Assembly: GCA_027074135.1 (NCBI GenBank)
Contig: JALTDM010000160.1
Span: 1-25,965, forward strand
From: Bacteroidales bacterium
Lineage (GTDB): Bacteria; Bacteroidota; Bacteroidia; Bacteroidales; JALTDM01
Direction: 5' to 3'
DNA length: 25,965 nt
Position 1 is the stretch's first letter, and every line of letters begins with the position of its first letter. The position numbers and the translations under genes are program-made. Below are positions 16,778 through 23,798 of the stretch, piece by piece. Under the pieces are notes generated by a model. That model had not been told where the DNA came from. It was given only the letters and a program-made list of their open reading frames with translations, and searched no databases.

Positions 16778-18955
16778 TTAATCTTTTACCAGTTTCATCT
16801 CATTTATCAGATTTTTAGCTCCTGCATATTTATCAATAATAAATAATACATACCTTATGTCAACTACAATTGTTCTCTGAAGTGAAGGTTCGAAAGCAAT
16901 GTCTCCACTCATAGCTTCCCAGTTGCCGTCAAAGGCTGCTCCTATTAATTCACCTTTTGCATTTAATACAGGACTACCTGAATTACCTCCGGTTATGTCA
17001 TTGTTTGTTAAGAAACAAACGTGCATTGTTCCATCTGCATCGGCATATTGACCGTAATCTTTCTTTTCATATAGTTCTTTTAATTTTTTAGGAACTATAA
17101 ATTCTGGGTTATTCGGGTCTTCTTTTTCCATTACCCCTTTTAGTGTCGTAAAATAATTGTAATGAACTGCATCTCTCGGATAATAATCTTGTACGGTACC
17201 GTAAGTCAATCTTATTGTAGAATTTGCATCGGGATAGAATAATTTGTCTTTTTGCATTTTCATAAGTCCGCCAACAAACAGCCTTCTTGCTTTTCTGAAT
17301 TCGTCAGGTTTTTGCCCGCCAAAATTCAAATATAATTTAATCACATCTTCAGCTAGTTTAAAAGCCGGGTCTTTTTGTAATACTTTAGCTTCTGGTTTGT
17401 TTAAGAATGCTTCAACTTTTGACTTATCTGTGAAAATTGATTTTTTATACAAAACCTTATTAGCAAATTTACGGAAATTACCTTTATATTTTTTCTTAAT
17501 TTTCAAAAAAGTTTCAGGTTGATATTTTTCCGGTAATGTTTTAAGATACATTTCTCCAAGTGCAACAAAAATATCTTTATCAACATTTACATTATAATCT
17601 TTGAAGAATTTATCAGCTTCTTCTTTTAAACTTTTAACTTGTTCGTCTATTACATCTTTAGGGGCGTTAGGATTTTCCAACATTTTCTCAAATCTATAAA
17701 ATCTAAGTGGAAAAGTAATTATTTCTGCTCCTTGGAACAGTGCTTCATACAAGTATGTTTGTGCTAAATCCCTCTCTTTGTTTTTTTCATAGAAATTTGA
17801 AATAGTATCAAGAATCCATCCATATTTTTTTTGTCTTTCTGGATTTTGAGAAGCCCATTCCATTAATTTTTTTTCTAATTCTTGTTTCTTTTCTATTACA
17901 TGAAGCCTTTTTATACCTTTATTTTGCCCAATAAAATATTTCCAATAATTTGCAGTTTCAGCATATTTTGCAGCATATTGTATTTTAATTGCATGGTCAG
18001 CATTCATGTATTTTCTCATGATTGCTAATTTTTTGTCACGAATTGCAATAGTTGCAGGATTTTTAACTTCAAGTGCTTGTTTTACTCCGTATGAAGTAAG
18101 ATATCTTTCTGTTGATCCGGGATAACCCATAATCATTGCAAAATCATTTTTCTTTACTCCTTTTAAAGATATTGGGAAAAAATGTTTTGGATTGAGTGGA
18201 ACGTTATTTTTTGAATATGTTGCCGGTTTGCCGTCAGGTGCAGTATAAATTCTAAACATAGAAAAATCTCCTGTGTGACGAGGCCACATCCAGTTATCTG
18301 TGTCACCGCCGAATTTACCTATACTTGAAGGAGGTGCTCCAACTAGTCTGATATCTTTGTATGTAATATATACGAAAAGAAAATATTGGTTACCATCAAA
18401 CATTTTTTTAACGTGTGCAATATAATCTGTTCCTTTTGTTGCTTCTTTTACAAGTTTTTGAGAAACTTTTTGAATTTCAGCGTCCCTTTGGCTTTCTGTC
18501 ATATCGTCTGTTACATTAGCGAGAACTTTACTAGTTACATCTTCCATTCTCACAAGGTATGAAATCGTCATACCTTCGATAGGAATTTCTTGAGACATAT
18601 TATATGCCCAAAATCCGTCACGCAAATAATCATGATCAACTGTACTTTTTGATTGGATTGCTTCATAGCCGCAGTGATGGTTTGTTAAGACTAATCCTTT
18701 GGGAGATATAATTTCACTGGAACAGAAAAAACCGAATTTTCCGTATTCGGCATTCCCCAAAGCTCCTACAGCATCTTTTAATGATGAATGGTTTACGCTG
18801 TAAATGTCTTCAGGTGTTAATTGAAATCCTTCAGCTTTCATTTGTTCATAATTCTTCCCAATTAAGGAAAGAAGCCACATCCCTTCGTCAGCTCTGACGG
18901 AGCCTACAAAAATGGAAAATACAAAAACTACTAATAATAAACTTCTTTTTATCAT
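16778..18955 (-). CDS. S46 family dipeptidyl-peptidase, DPP7-like
   Basis: This secreted serine exopeptidase removes dipeptides from peptide N-termini in the periplasm or cell surface and feeds amino-acid use. The product is 725 residues with a signal peptide ending about GSVRA before DEGMWLL, the typical mature start of the family. Catalytic residues are visible: His in TNHHCGY (93-94), Asp in the DTDNWMWPRHTGDFS segment and Ser659 in GGNSGSP. The S1 selectivity position, 18 residues after the Ser, is Gly677 (FDGNWE). In characterised Porphyromonas enzymes Gly there marks DPP7 (hydrophobic side chains), while Arg marks the acidic-specific DPP11. The C-terminus ends as in the family, with no added sorting domain. 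The gene converges on mutS across a shared terminator. The specificity call rests on one residue. Confidence 0.93.
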   Translation of the reverse strand: MIKRSLLLVVFVFSIFVGSVRADEGMWLLSLIGKNYEQMKAEGFQLTPEDIYSVNHSSLKDAVGALGNAEYGKFGFFCSSEIISPKGLVLTNHHCGYEAIQSKSTVDHDYLRDGFWAYNMSQEIPIEGMTISYLVRMEDVTSKVLANVTDDMTESQRDAEIQKVSQKLVKEATKGTDYIAHVKKMFDGNQYFLFVYITYKDIRLVGAPPSSIGKFGGDTDNWMWPRHTGDFSMFRIYTAPDGKPATYSKNNVPLNPKHFFPISLKGVKKNDFAMIMGYPGSTERYLTSYGVKQALEVKNPATIAIRDKKLAIMRKYMNADHAIKIQYAAKYAETANYWKYFIGQNKGIKRLHVIEKKQELEKKLMEWASQNPERQKKYGWILDTISNFYEKNKERDLAQTYLYEALFQGAEIITFPLRFYRFEKMLENPNAPKDVIDEQVKSLKEEADKFFKDYNVNVDKDIFVALGEMYLKTLPEKYQPETFLKIKKKYKGNFRKFANKVLYKKSIFTDKSKVEAFLNKPEAKVLQKDPAFKLAEDVIKLYLNFGGQKPDEFRKARRLFVGGLMKMQKDKLFYPDANSTIRLTYGTVQDYYPRDAVHYNYFTTLKGVMEKEDPNNPEFIVPKKLKELYEKKDYGQYADADGTMHVCFLTNNDITGGNSGSPVLNAKGELIGAAFDGNWEAMSGDIAFEPSLQRTIVVDIRYVLFIIDKYAGAKNLINEMKLVKD

Positions 18956-18981
18956 AACTTAATGATTTTATTTTTCGGTTG

Positions 18982-18989
18982 TAAAGGTA
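18982..18989 (-). promoter_or_regulatory. Weak -7-like element for the S46 peptidase gene
   Basis: Read on the minus strand this is TACCTTTA, one mismatch from TAnnTTTG, about 27 bases before the ATG. No -33 motif was found. The rest of the 87-base gap up to 19043 shows no other signal. Confidence 0.3.
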
Positions 18990-19042
18990 ATTATTTTGTT
19001 TTTATGCTGTTGTTTTTTTTGTAATTTGTTTGGGGTTAGTTA

Positions 19043-20281
19043 TCAGTTAAACCTAATTGCTTTAGTCGGGGTAATGCGTGAAACTATCATTGAAGGTAAA
19101 ATAAGTACTAAAGTTATAATTACAAAAACTCCTAAATTTAAAATTATTAAATGCCAAATATTCAATGAGACAGGAACGAAATCTACATAATATGATTCTG
19201 GATCCAATTTAATTAAATGTGTTAAATATTGTATAGTTACTAATCCTATACCTAAAAGATTACCTATTATAATGCCTTTGGTCATTGAGATTGCACCAAT
19301 GTTTACAAATAGATTGCTAACACTTTTGTTGGTTGCTCCCAGAGCCTTTAAGATACCGATTGTTTGAGTTTTTTCAAGAATCAAAATTAAAAGTCCGGAT
19401 GATAAATTTATTGATGCAACTATTATAAGCAATAGAATTATTACAAAAACATTAGTGTTAAAAAGCGAAATCCAATCAAATATGTACGGGTAAATATCTT
19501 TTATGCTTTTTACTTGCAAAAAATCACCGGTAGCAGCAGAACTTGATGCTACTATATCTGCAATTTGATTTTTTAGTGTATCTAATTTATCAAAATTGTC
19601 TATAAAAATCTCAAAACCACTTACCTGTGTAGAATCCCAATTGTTGATTTTTTGCAAATGTCTCATATCTACAAATGCAAAAACTTTGTCAAACTCCTCA
19701 AATTCCGTATCGTAAATTCCTTTTATTGTGAGTTTGCGAAAACGTGGCGGGTCTTGGATAAAATACAAAACGATTTTTTTACCTACTTCAAGGTTTAGCA
19801 AGTCTGCTATTTTTTTCGAAATAATTATTCCGTTGCTTGGCTCATCATTTCCTATATTAAGTTTTTTGCCTTCAACCAAATGCTTTGTTAAAAAATTCCA
19901 ATCGAAATCTTTCCCTATACCTTTTAAGATAATTCCTTGAAACTGGTCTCCTGTTTTTATTATTGACGATTTTGTTACAAATGTTTGTATGTGTTTTATG
20001 CCGTTTATGTTTTTCAGTTCAGCCAAAAAAGGTTGGTTCCTGTCTATCGGATTTGTTTCGTAAGAAAAGTCAGTACTGTATCCGGTTATTTCCATATGTG
20101 CTGCAAATCCTGTGATTTTATTTTTTATCACTTGCTTGAAACCCGTAACAATGGCAACGGAAAGAATCATAATGCTCATGCTTATTATTACACCGACCAT
20201 TGCTATGTTTATGATAGGTTTGGCTACCTTGGAGTTGTTTTTGAAGACAATATTTTTAGCTACAAAAAATTCCCACTTCAT
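19043..20281 (-). CDS. LolC/LolE-like ABC transporter permease (FtsX family)
   Basis: This 412-residue inner-membrane permease resembles LolC/LolE, which extract outer-membrane lipoproteins with the ATPase LolD and hand them to LolA. One membrane helix lies at about 22-47, followed by a periplasmic MacB-type domain to about 265 with GIILKGIGKDFDW and RKLTIKGIYDTEFEEFD. Three more helices follow at about 272-300, 318-345 and 380-402. The FtsX signature EKTQTIGILKALGATN lies between the second and third of the four helices. The ATG overlaps the TGA of cinA (positions 20278-20281 on this strand), so the two are probably translated from one mRNA. No LolD ATPase gene lies nearby, which is common for this family in Bacteroidota. 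A MacB- or FtsX-like role cannot be excluded. Confidence 0.85.
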   Translation of the reverse strand: MKWEFFVAKNIVFKNNSKVAKPIINIAMVGVIISMSIMILSVAIVTGFKQVIKNKITGFAAHMEITGYSTDFSYETNPIDRNQPFLAELKNINGIKHIQTFVTKSSIIKTGDQFQGIILKGIGKDFDWNFLTKHLVEGKKLNIGNDEPSNGIIISKKIADLLNLEVGKKIVLYFIQDPPRFRKLTIKGIYDTEFEEFDKVFAFVDMRHLQKINNWDSTQVSGFEIFIDNFDKLDTLKNQIADIVASSSAATGDFLQVKSIKDIYPYIFDWISLFNTNVFVIILLLIIVASINLSSGLLILILEKTQTIGILKALGATNKSVSNLFVNIGAISMTKGIIIGNLLGIGLVTIQYLTHLIKLDPESYYVDFVPVSLNIWHLIILNLGVFVIITLVLILPSMIVSRITPTKAIRFN

Positions 20282-21528
20282 TTGGTATGATTATATATTT
20301 CTACTCTTAGCATGTTTAGTGCTTGAAGAGCAGTTTTTTTTATGTTTTTGTCTCGTTCTTTGCCGAAAACGAATTTTTGACTGATAACCTTTGTTGGTGT
20401 TGCCACGGCAATCCAAGTTGTTCCCACGGGTTTTTCGGGTGTTCCGCCGGTTGGACCTGCAATTCCCGAAACTGCTACGGCAAAATCGGTATTTATGAGC
20501 TTACGCACTCCTTCAGCCATTTGTTCTACTACACTTTGGCTTACTGCTCCGTATTTTTCAATATCGGTTTTGTTTACGCCCAATACATTTATTTTGGTCT
20601 CATTGGCATAGCTTACCACACTGCCTTTGTAATATTCCGATGCTCCCGCTACCGATGTTATCAAATGGGCAATGTATCCTCCCGTACAACTTTCGGCTGT
20701 GGCTACGGTTAAGTTGTTTCCTTTTAGCATTTCGCCTATCAGCACTTCAAGCGGTTTGTCATCATATCCGGAAATGTGTTCACCCAATATGCCGTTTAAT
20801 TTTTCAATTTCTTTGTTTATAACATTTTTTAATTCGTCTATGTTGGTACCCGAAGCGGAAAGTCGCAACCTCACAAGTCCGGGTTGAGGCAGGTAGGCAA
20901 GTTTTATATTTTCGGGTAAATTATTCTCCCAACCGGTAAGTTTAATAGCAAGTTCGCTTTCGGGAATGCCTTGTATATGAACGGTTTTGTAATAAAATTC
21001 TTGAGTTTTGAATTTATTTTTCAAAAAAGGTAAAACATAGGTTTCAAACATCGGTTTCATCTCAAAAGGTACGCCGGGTAATGAAACCACATAGGTCCCG
21101 TTTTTTTCAAAAATCATTCCCCAAGCAGTTCCGTTGTCATTGGGTATCAGTGTGGTGTTTTCAGGAAGTAATGCTTGTTCTTCATTGAGTTTATTCATAG
21201 ATGCACCGCGGCGGTCCAAGACTTTTTTTACCATTTCCAAAGCTTCATTATTCAATTCCAATTTTTTATTGAAGTAAGACGTCAATGTGTGTTTTGTCAA
21301 ATCATCTTTGGTAGGACCTAACCCGCCTGTGATAATTACTGCATCGTACTTGCCGATAGATTCGTCAAGAATGTCAATAATGTCTTTCTTATCATCTGCA
21401 ATTACAGAAATTTTATCAACTTTGAAACCTGCAGGATAAAGCTGTTGTGAAAGCCATACAGCATTTGTGTTAACCACTTGTCCGAGTAGAAGTTCGTCTC
21501 CGATACTTACCAAATGTATTGTTTTCAT
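20278..21528 (-). CDS. cinA: CinA family protein: MoCF-like domain plus nicotinamide mononucleotide deamidase
   Basis: The 416-residue product has the standard two-domain CinA layout. Residues 1-170 are the molybdopterin-binding-like COG1058 domain, with GDELLLGQVVNTN (11-23) and ITGGLGPTKDDLT (66-78), which in related enzymes hydrolyses ADP-ribose. Residues about 258-416 are the PncC domain that deamidates nicotinamide mononucleotide during pyridine nucleotide salvage. It has AESCTGG (278-284, likely nucleophile Ser280), then SVVSYA and GIAGPTGG (355-362) with PVGTTWIAV. The old name as a competence/damage-inducible protein reflects genetics in other bacteria and says nothing about competence here. 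The ATG at 21528 begins the conserved N-terminus. It is the first gene of a two-gene unit with the permease and is divergent from the TolC-like gene across the repeat-rich gap. Confidence 0.93.
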   Translation of the reverse strand: MKTIHLVSIGDELLLGQVVNTNAVWLSQQLYPAGFKVDKISVIADDKKDIIDILDESIGKYDAVIITGGLGPTKDDLTKHTLTSYFNKKLELNNEALEMVKKVLDRRGASMNKLNEEQALLPENTTLIPNDNGTAWGMIFEKNGTYVVSLPGVPFEMKPMFETYVLPFLKNKFKTQEFYYKTVHIQGIPESELAIKLTGWENNLPENIKLAYLPQPGLVRLRLSASGTNIDELKNVINKEIEKLNGILGEHISGYDDKPLEVLIGEMLKGNNLTVATAESCTGGYIAHLITSVAGASEYYKGSVVSYANETKINVLGVNKTDIEKYGAVSQSVVEQMAEGVRKLINTDFAVAVSGIAGPTGGTPEKPVGTTWIAVATPTKVISQKFVFGKERDKNIKKTALQALNMLRVEIYNHTK

Positions 21529-21548
21529 AATTGCAGATTTTGAACGGG

Positions 21549-21556
21549 TAAAGTTA
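21549..21556 (-). promoter_or_regulatory. Possible -7 element for cinA
   Basis: On the minus strand this reads TAACTTTA, one mismatch from TAnnTTTG, 20 bases before the ATG. The predicted leader is only about 13 bases. No -33 motif is obvious. Confidence 0.35.
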
Positions 21557-21610
21557 AGAATTTTTATGTGACGGTGTTCGGTTAAGAAAAATTATCCCCC
21601 TTTTATGCTT

Positions 21611-21640
21611 TGGTTAGTTATTAATGGTTAGTTGTTAGTT
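21611..21640. repeat. GTTA-rich left flank of the palindrome array
   Basis: TGGTTAGT occurs twice (21611 and 21625) with a further TGTTAGTT at the end. Its reverse complement (ACTAACCA, CCATTAAT) resembles the 8-base motif on the right side of the array, so the array may be bordered by oppositely oriented AT-rich tails. Confidence 0.45.
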
Positions 21641-21664
21641 GGGGCTGCCTTTTTGGACAGCCCC
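21641..21664. repeat. Terminator-like palindrome without a T-tract
   Basis: GGGGCTG (21641-21647) pairs with CAGCCCC (21658-21664), and a CC/GG pair extends the stem. No T-run follows on either strand. Its core matches that of the mutS terminator at 16729-16749 almost exactly, with a one-base gap and one substitution. Confidence 0.7.
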
Positions 21665-21824
21665 AATGAAATAAATAAAAAAAACCGATGGCTTTAGCCT
21701 TAGCCTTTAATATCCGGGGGCTAAAGCCCCCACACTTGGCGGCATCCTACCGTAACACCGCCTTAAAAGGCGGGGCTATTCATATCGCTTTTTTCGCTTT
21801 TCAATAAATTACCTCACGAATTGG
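21665..21824. repeat. 160-bp direct repeat, copy A
   Basis: Aligned by eye without gaps to 22002-22161, 144 of 160 bases agree. It contains three palindromes: GGCTTTAGCC (21690-21699), GGGGGCTAAAGCCCCC (21716-21731) and CCGCCTTAAAAGGCGG (21758-21773). The first two have related cores, each close to the reverse complement of the other. Differences between copies cluster in the right third and at the left edge, while the palindromes are mostly kept. Confidence 0.92.
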
Positions 21825-21838
21825 ATTAAAATCAAACA

Positions 21839-21891
21839 GGCTTCAGCCCTGTTATCATTTATCCAAAAAATACCATATTATTGAATAGCCC
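21839..21891. repeat. About 54-bp direct repeat, copy C1
   Basis: It begins with the GGCTTCAGCC palindrome and ends in TTGAATAGCCC. It matches 21930-21983 with three substitutions and a small local difference including a one-base gap. The following bases form a second palindrome (CCTTTTAAGG, 21894-21903) at the place where C2 has its own long stem. Confidence 0.85.
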
Positions 21892-21929
21892 TACCTTTTA
21901 AGGGAACAATAAAACCAAAACCCCGCACG

Positions 21930-21983
21930 GGCTTCAGCCCAGTTATTATTTATTCAAAAAATACCATATTTTATGAATAGCCC
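21930..21983. repeat. About 54-bp direct repeat, copy C2
   Basis: The left palindrome GGGCTTCAGCCC (21929-21940) is perfect. To its right CCCCGCCAT (21981-21989) pairs with ATGGTGGGG (21992-22000), nine pairs including one G-T. TATGAATAGCCCCGCC (21972-21987) is also the exact reverse complement of 21769-21784 in copy A. Confidence 0.85.
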
Positions 21984-22001
21984 CGCCATTTATGGTGGGG
22001 T

Positions 22002-22161
22002 AATGAAATGAATAAAAAAATCCGATGGCTTTAGCCTTAGCTTTTAATATCCTGGGGCTAAAGCCCCCACACTTGGCATCATCCTACCGTAACACCGCCT
22101 TAAAAGGCGGTGCTAGTCACATCGTTTTTCCCGGTCTGCAATAAATTACCACACGAATTGG
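22002..22161. repeat. 160-bp direct repeat, copy B
   Basis: This is the second copy, 337 bases after copy A. Its last palindrome is longer than that of copy A: CACCGCCTT pairs with AAGGCGGTG (22093-22112), a perfect nine-pair stem, where copy A has one mismatch. Confidence 0.92.
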
Positions 22162-22202
22162 TTCTTCACACTACAGCAATTGTTATTCAGCAGTAAACCA
22201 AA

Positions 22203-22257
22203 CAATTACCCATTAACCAATTAACAAATTATCACATTATCACATTGACAAATTACC
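22203..22257. repeat. Degenerate 8-base tandem tract
   Basis: ATT recurs at 22205, 22212, 22220, 22228, 22236, 22244 and 22252, a period of 8 after the first step of 7. Units look like CCATTAAC, CAATTAAC, AAATTATC, ACATTATC, ACATTGAC and AAATTACC. It borders the palindrome array on the right. Confidence 0.75.
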
Positions 22258-22331
22258 CCAACGATACAATCGTACAGTATCAGTGAGTGTATTTTTTGTT
22301 TAAAAATGTGAACATTAAACAGTAAAAATTA

Positions 22332-22361
22332 TTGTCTTACCAATAAAAAATTGTAAAATTG
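22332..22361 (+). promoter_or_regulatory. Promoter of the TolC-like gene
   Basis: TTG (22332-22334) is followed after 19 bases by TAAAATTG (22354-22361), one mismatch from TAnnTTTG. CAGATTAAA follows, as it does at the promoter near 25772. The predicted leader is about 13 bases. Confidence 0.5.
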
Positions 22362-22380
22362 CAGATTAAACTATATTTTG

Positions 22381-23793
22381 ATGCGGAAGAAACTGTTTTT
22401 TGTTTTTGCATTGTTCCCGTTTTTAATGTTTTCGCAGCATAAGTGGACATTGGAAGAGTGCATAAATTATGCACTGGACAACAGCATTGAATTGCAGCAG
22501 CAAAAAATATCATTGTCTATAAACCAAAACAATTTAACGCAAGCCAAACTTTCACTTTTACCCTCTTTGTCCGTATCCGCAAATCATAATTATATGCGCG
22601 GTCATACCATAGATCCGTTTACCAATGAATTTATTCCCAACAAAAGCAATACGGAGAATTTTTCGGTTTCGTCGTCGGTTACATTGTTTAACGGGTTTAG
22701 AATGTTGAATAATGTAAAATATCAAAAATTCAATTTCTTGTCTTCCGAAGAAAATCTCAAAAAAACTACAAACACGATTTCATTAAATATTGCTTCTGCG
22801 TTCTTGCAGATTTTGTATGCAAAAGAGAGTTTGAGTTTGGCTGAAAAAGAGTATGAAACAAATAAAGTTCAAGTGGAAAACAGCCGCAAGTTGTATGATG
22901 CCGGAAGTGTGTCTGTTGACAATTACCTGGATGCACAGGCTCAACTTGCCAATGCAAACCTTCAAGTAGTAAATTCCGGCAATAACCTTAAAATGGCAAT
23001 TTTAAGCCTTATTCAACTTATGAACCTGCCTGCGGATTCGTTGGAAAATTTTGATGTGATTGTACCTGATGTTGAAAATATGTCTAATGAATCTTTGCTT
23101 TTGCCTGTGGACACTCTTGTCAAAAAAGCAATAGCTGTTTTACCCGATTACAAAGTTGCCGAATATAATTTACATGCAAAAGAATATTCTTTGAAAATGG
23201 CTCAGGGCAATAGAAGCCCGCGTGTTTTTTTGTCTTTGTCTTACGGTACAGGCTACTCCGACACCAGAAAAAAAGGCTCATATTCGCCGGTGATTGTTCC
23301 CGTTGGGTTTGTTGCTACAGATTCAACACCTGTTTACGGTTGGCAAATGCAATATAATGAAGAGCCTTATCCTTTTGCTGACCAATTGAATGATAACAAA
23401 AGTGCTACTGTATCTTTGGGAGTCTCAATTCCCATATTCAGCGGGTATCAGACTTCTACACAAATTAAAAATGCACGTCTTTCGTTGTACAGTGCAAAAT
23501 TGGAGATGCAAAAAACATATAACAATATTTACAAGTCGGTTGTTCAGGCATATAACGATGCAAAAGCAGCTTTGAACAAGTATAATGCGGCAAAAAAATC
23601 ACTGGAAGCTCAAAAAACCTCATTTGAGAATTTAAGCAAGAAGTTTTCTGTAGGTATGGTAAGTTATGTGGATTTCAATGTAGCCAAAAACAACTTGTTC
23701 AAAGCCGAAAATGATTTGCTTCAAGCAAAGTATGAATATGTTTTCAAGCTGAAAATACTTGATTTTTACATAGGAAAACCTTTGAATTTTTAA
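22381..23793 (+). CDS. TolC family outer membrane efflux protein
   Basis: This 470-residue protein is expected to form a trimeric channel through the outer membrane and a tunnel into the periplasm for efflux or type I secretion. A signal peptide ends near FLMFS before QHKWTLEECINYALDNS, the usual start of mature TolC-like proteins in this phylum. Long amphipathic helices with the internal duplication typical of the family follow: NNLTQAKLSLLPSLSVSANH in the first half and SLKMAQGNRSPRVFLSLSYG in the second. VENSRKLYDAGSVSVDNYLD and FENLSKKFSVGMVSYVDFN are the matching helix pairs. I chose the ATG at 22381 rather than the adjacent TTG at 22378. The gene is first in a unit with the periplasmic adaptor gene five bases downstream. 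The exported substrate cannot be read from sequence. Confidence 0.93.
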   Translation: MRKKLFFVFALFPFLMFSQHKWTLEECINYALDNSIELQQQKISLSINQNNLTQAKLSLLPSLSVSANHNYMRGHTIDPFTNEFIPNKSNTENFSVSSSVTLFNGFRMLNNVKYQKFNFLSSEENLKKTTNTISLNIASAFLQILYAKESLSLAEKEYETNKVQVENSRKLYDAGSVSVDNYLDAQAQLANANLQVVNSGNNLKMAILSLIQLMNLPADSLENFDVIVPDVENMSNESLLLPVDTLVKKAIAVLPDYKVAEYNLHAKEYSLKMAQGNRSPRVFLSLSYGTGYSDTRKKGSYSPVIVPVGFVATDSTPVYGWQMQYNEEPYPFADQLNDNKSATVSLGVSIPIFSGYQTSTQIKNARLSLYSAKLEMQKTYNNIYKSVVQAYNDAKAALNKYNAAKKSLEAQKTSFENLSKKFSVGMVSYVDFNVAKNNLFKAENDLLQAKYEYVFKLKILDFYIGKPLNF

Positions 23794-23798
23794 CAAAA

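Larger units (their letters stand above)
21529..22380. other. 852-bp repeat-rich divergent intergenic region
   Basis: No credible open reading frame lies here. The two ends hold the promoters of cinA (minus) and the TolC-like gene (plus). Between them are, in order, a GTTA-rich stretch, a terminator-like palindrome, a 160-bp repeat, two copies of a repeat of about 54 bp, a second copy of the 160-bp repeat and a tract with 8-base periodicity. The layout is repeat A, C1, C2, repeat B. Because both genes point outward, none of these hairpins is needed as a terminator. No transposase gene or remnant was seen. Confidence 0.85.

Noticed and set aside
20278..21528. cinA as evidence of a competence system
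   Set aside because: CinA proteins are widespread NAD-salvage enzymes; no com genes or recA lie in the window.
21641..21664. Intrinsic terminator
   Set aside because: The stem is good but no T-tract follows on either strand, and the flanking genes are divergent so nothing needs to be stopped here.
21641..22161. CRISPR array
   Set aside because: The long repeat occurs only twice, the units are palindromic and of two kinds, and there are no uniform short repeats, unique spacers or cas genes.
21665..22161. Integron attC cassette sites
   Set aside because: The palindromes lack the GTTRRRY/RYYYAAC core pairs, there is no cassette gene between the repeats and no integrase.
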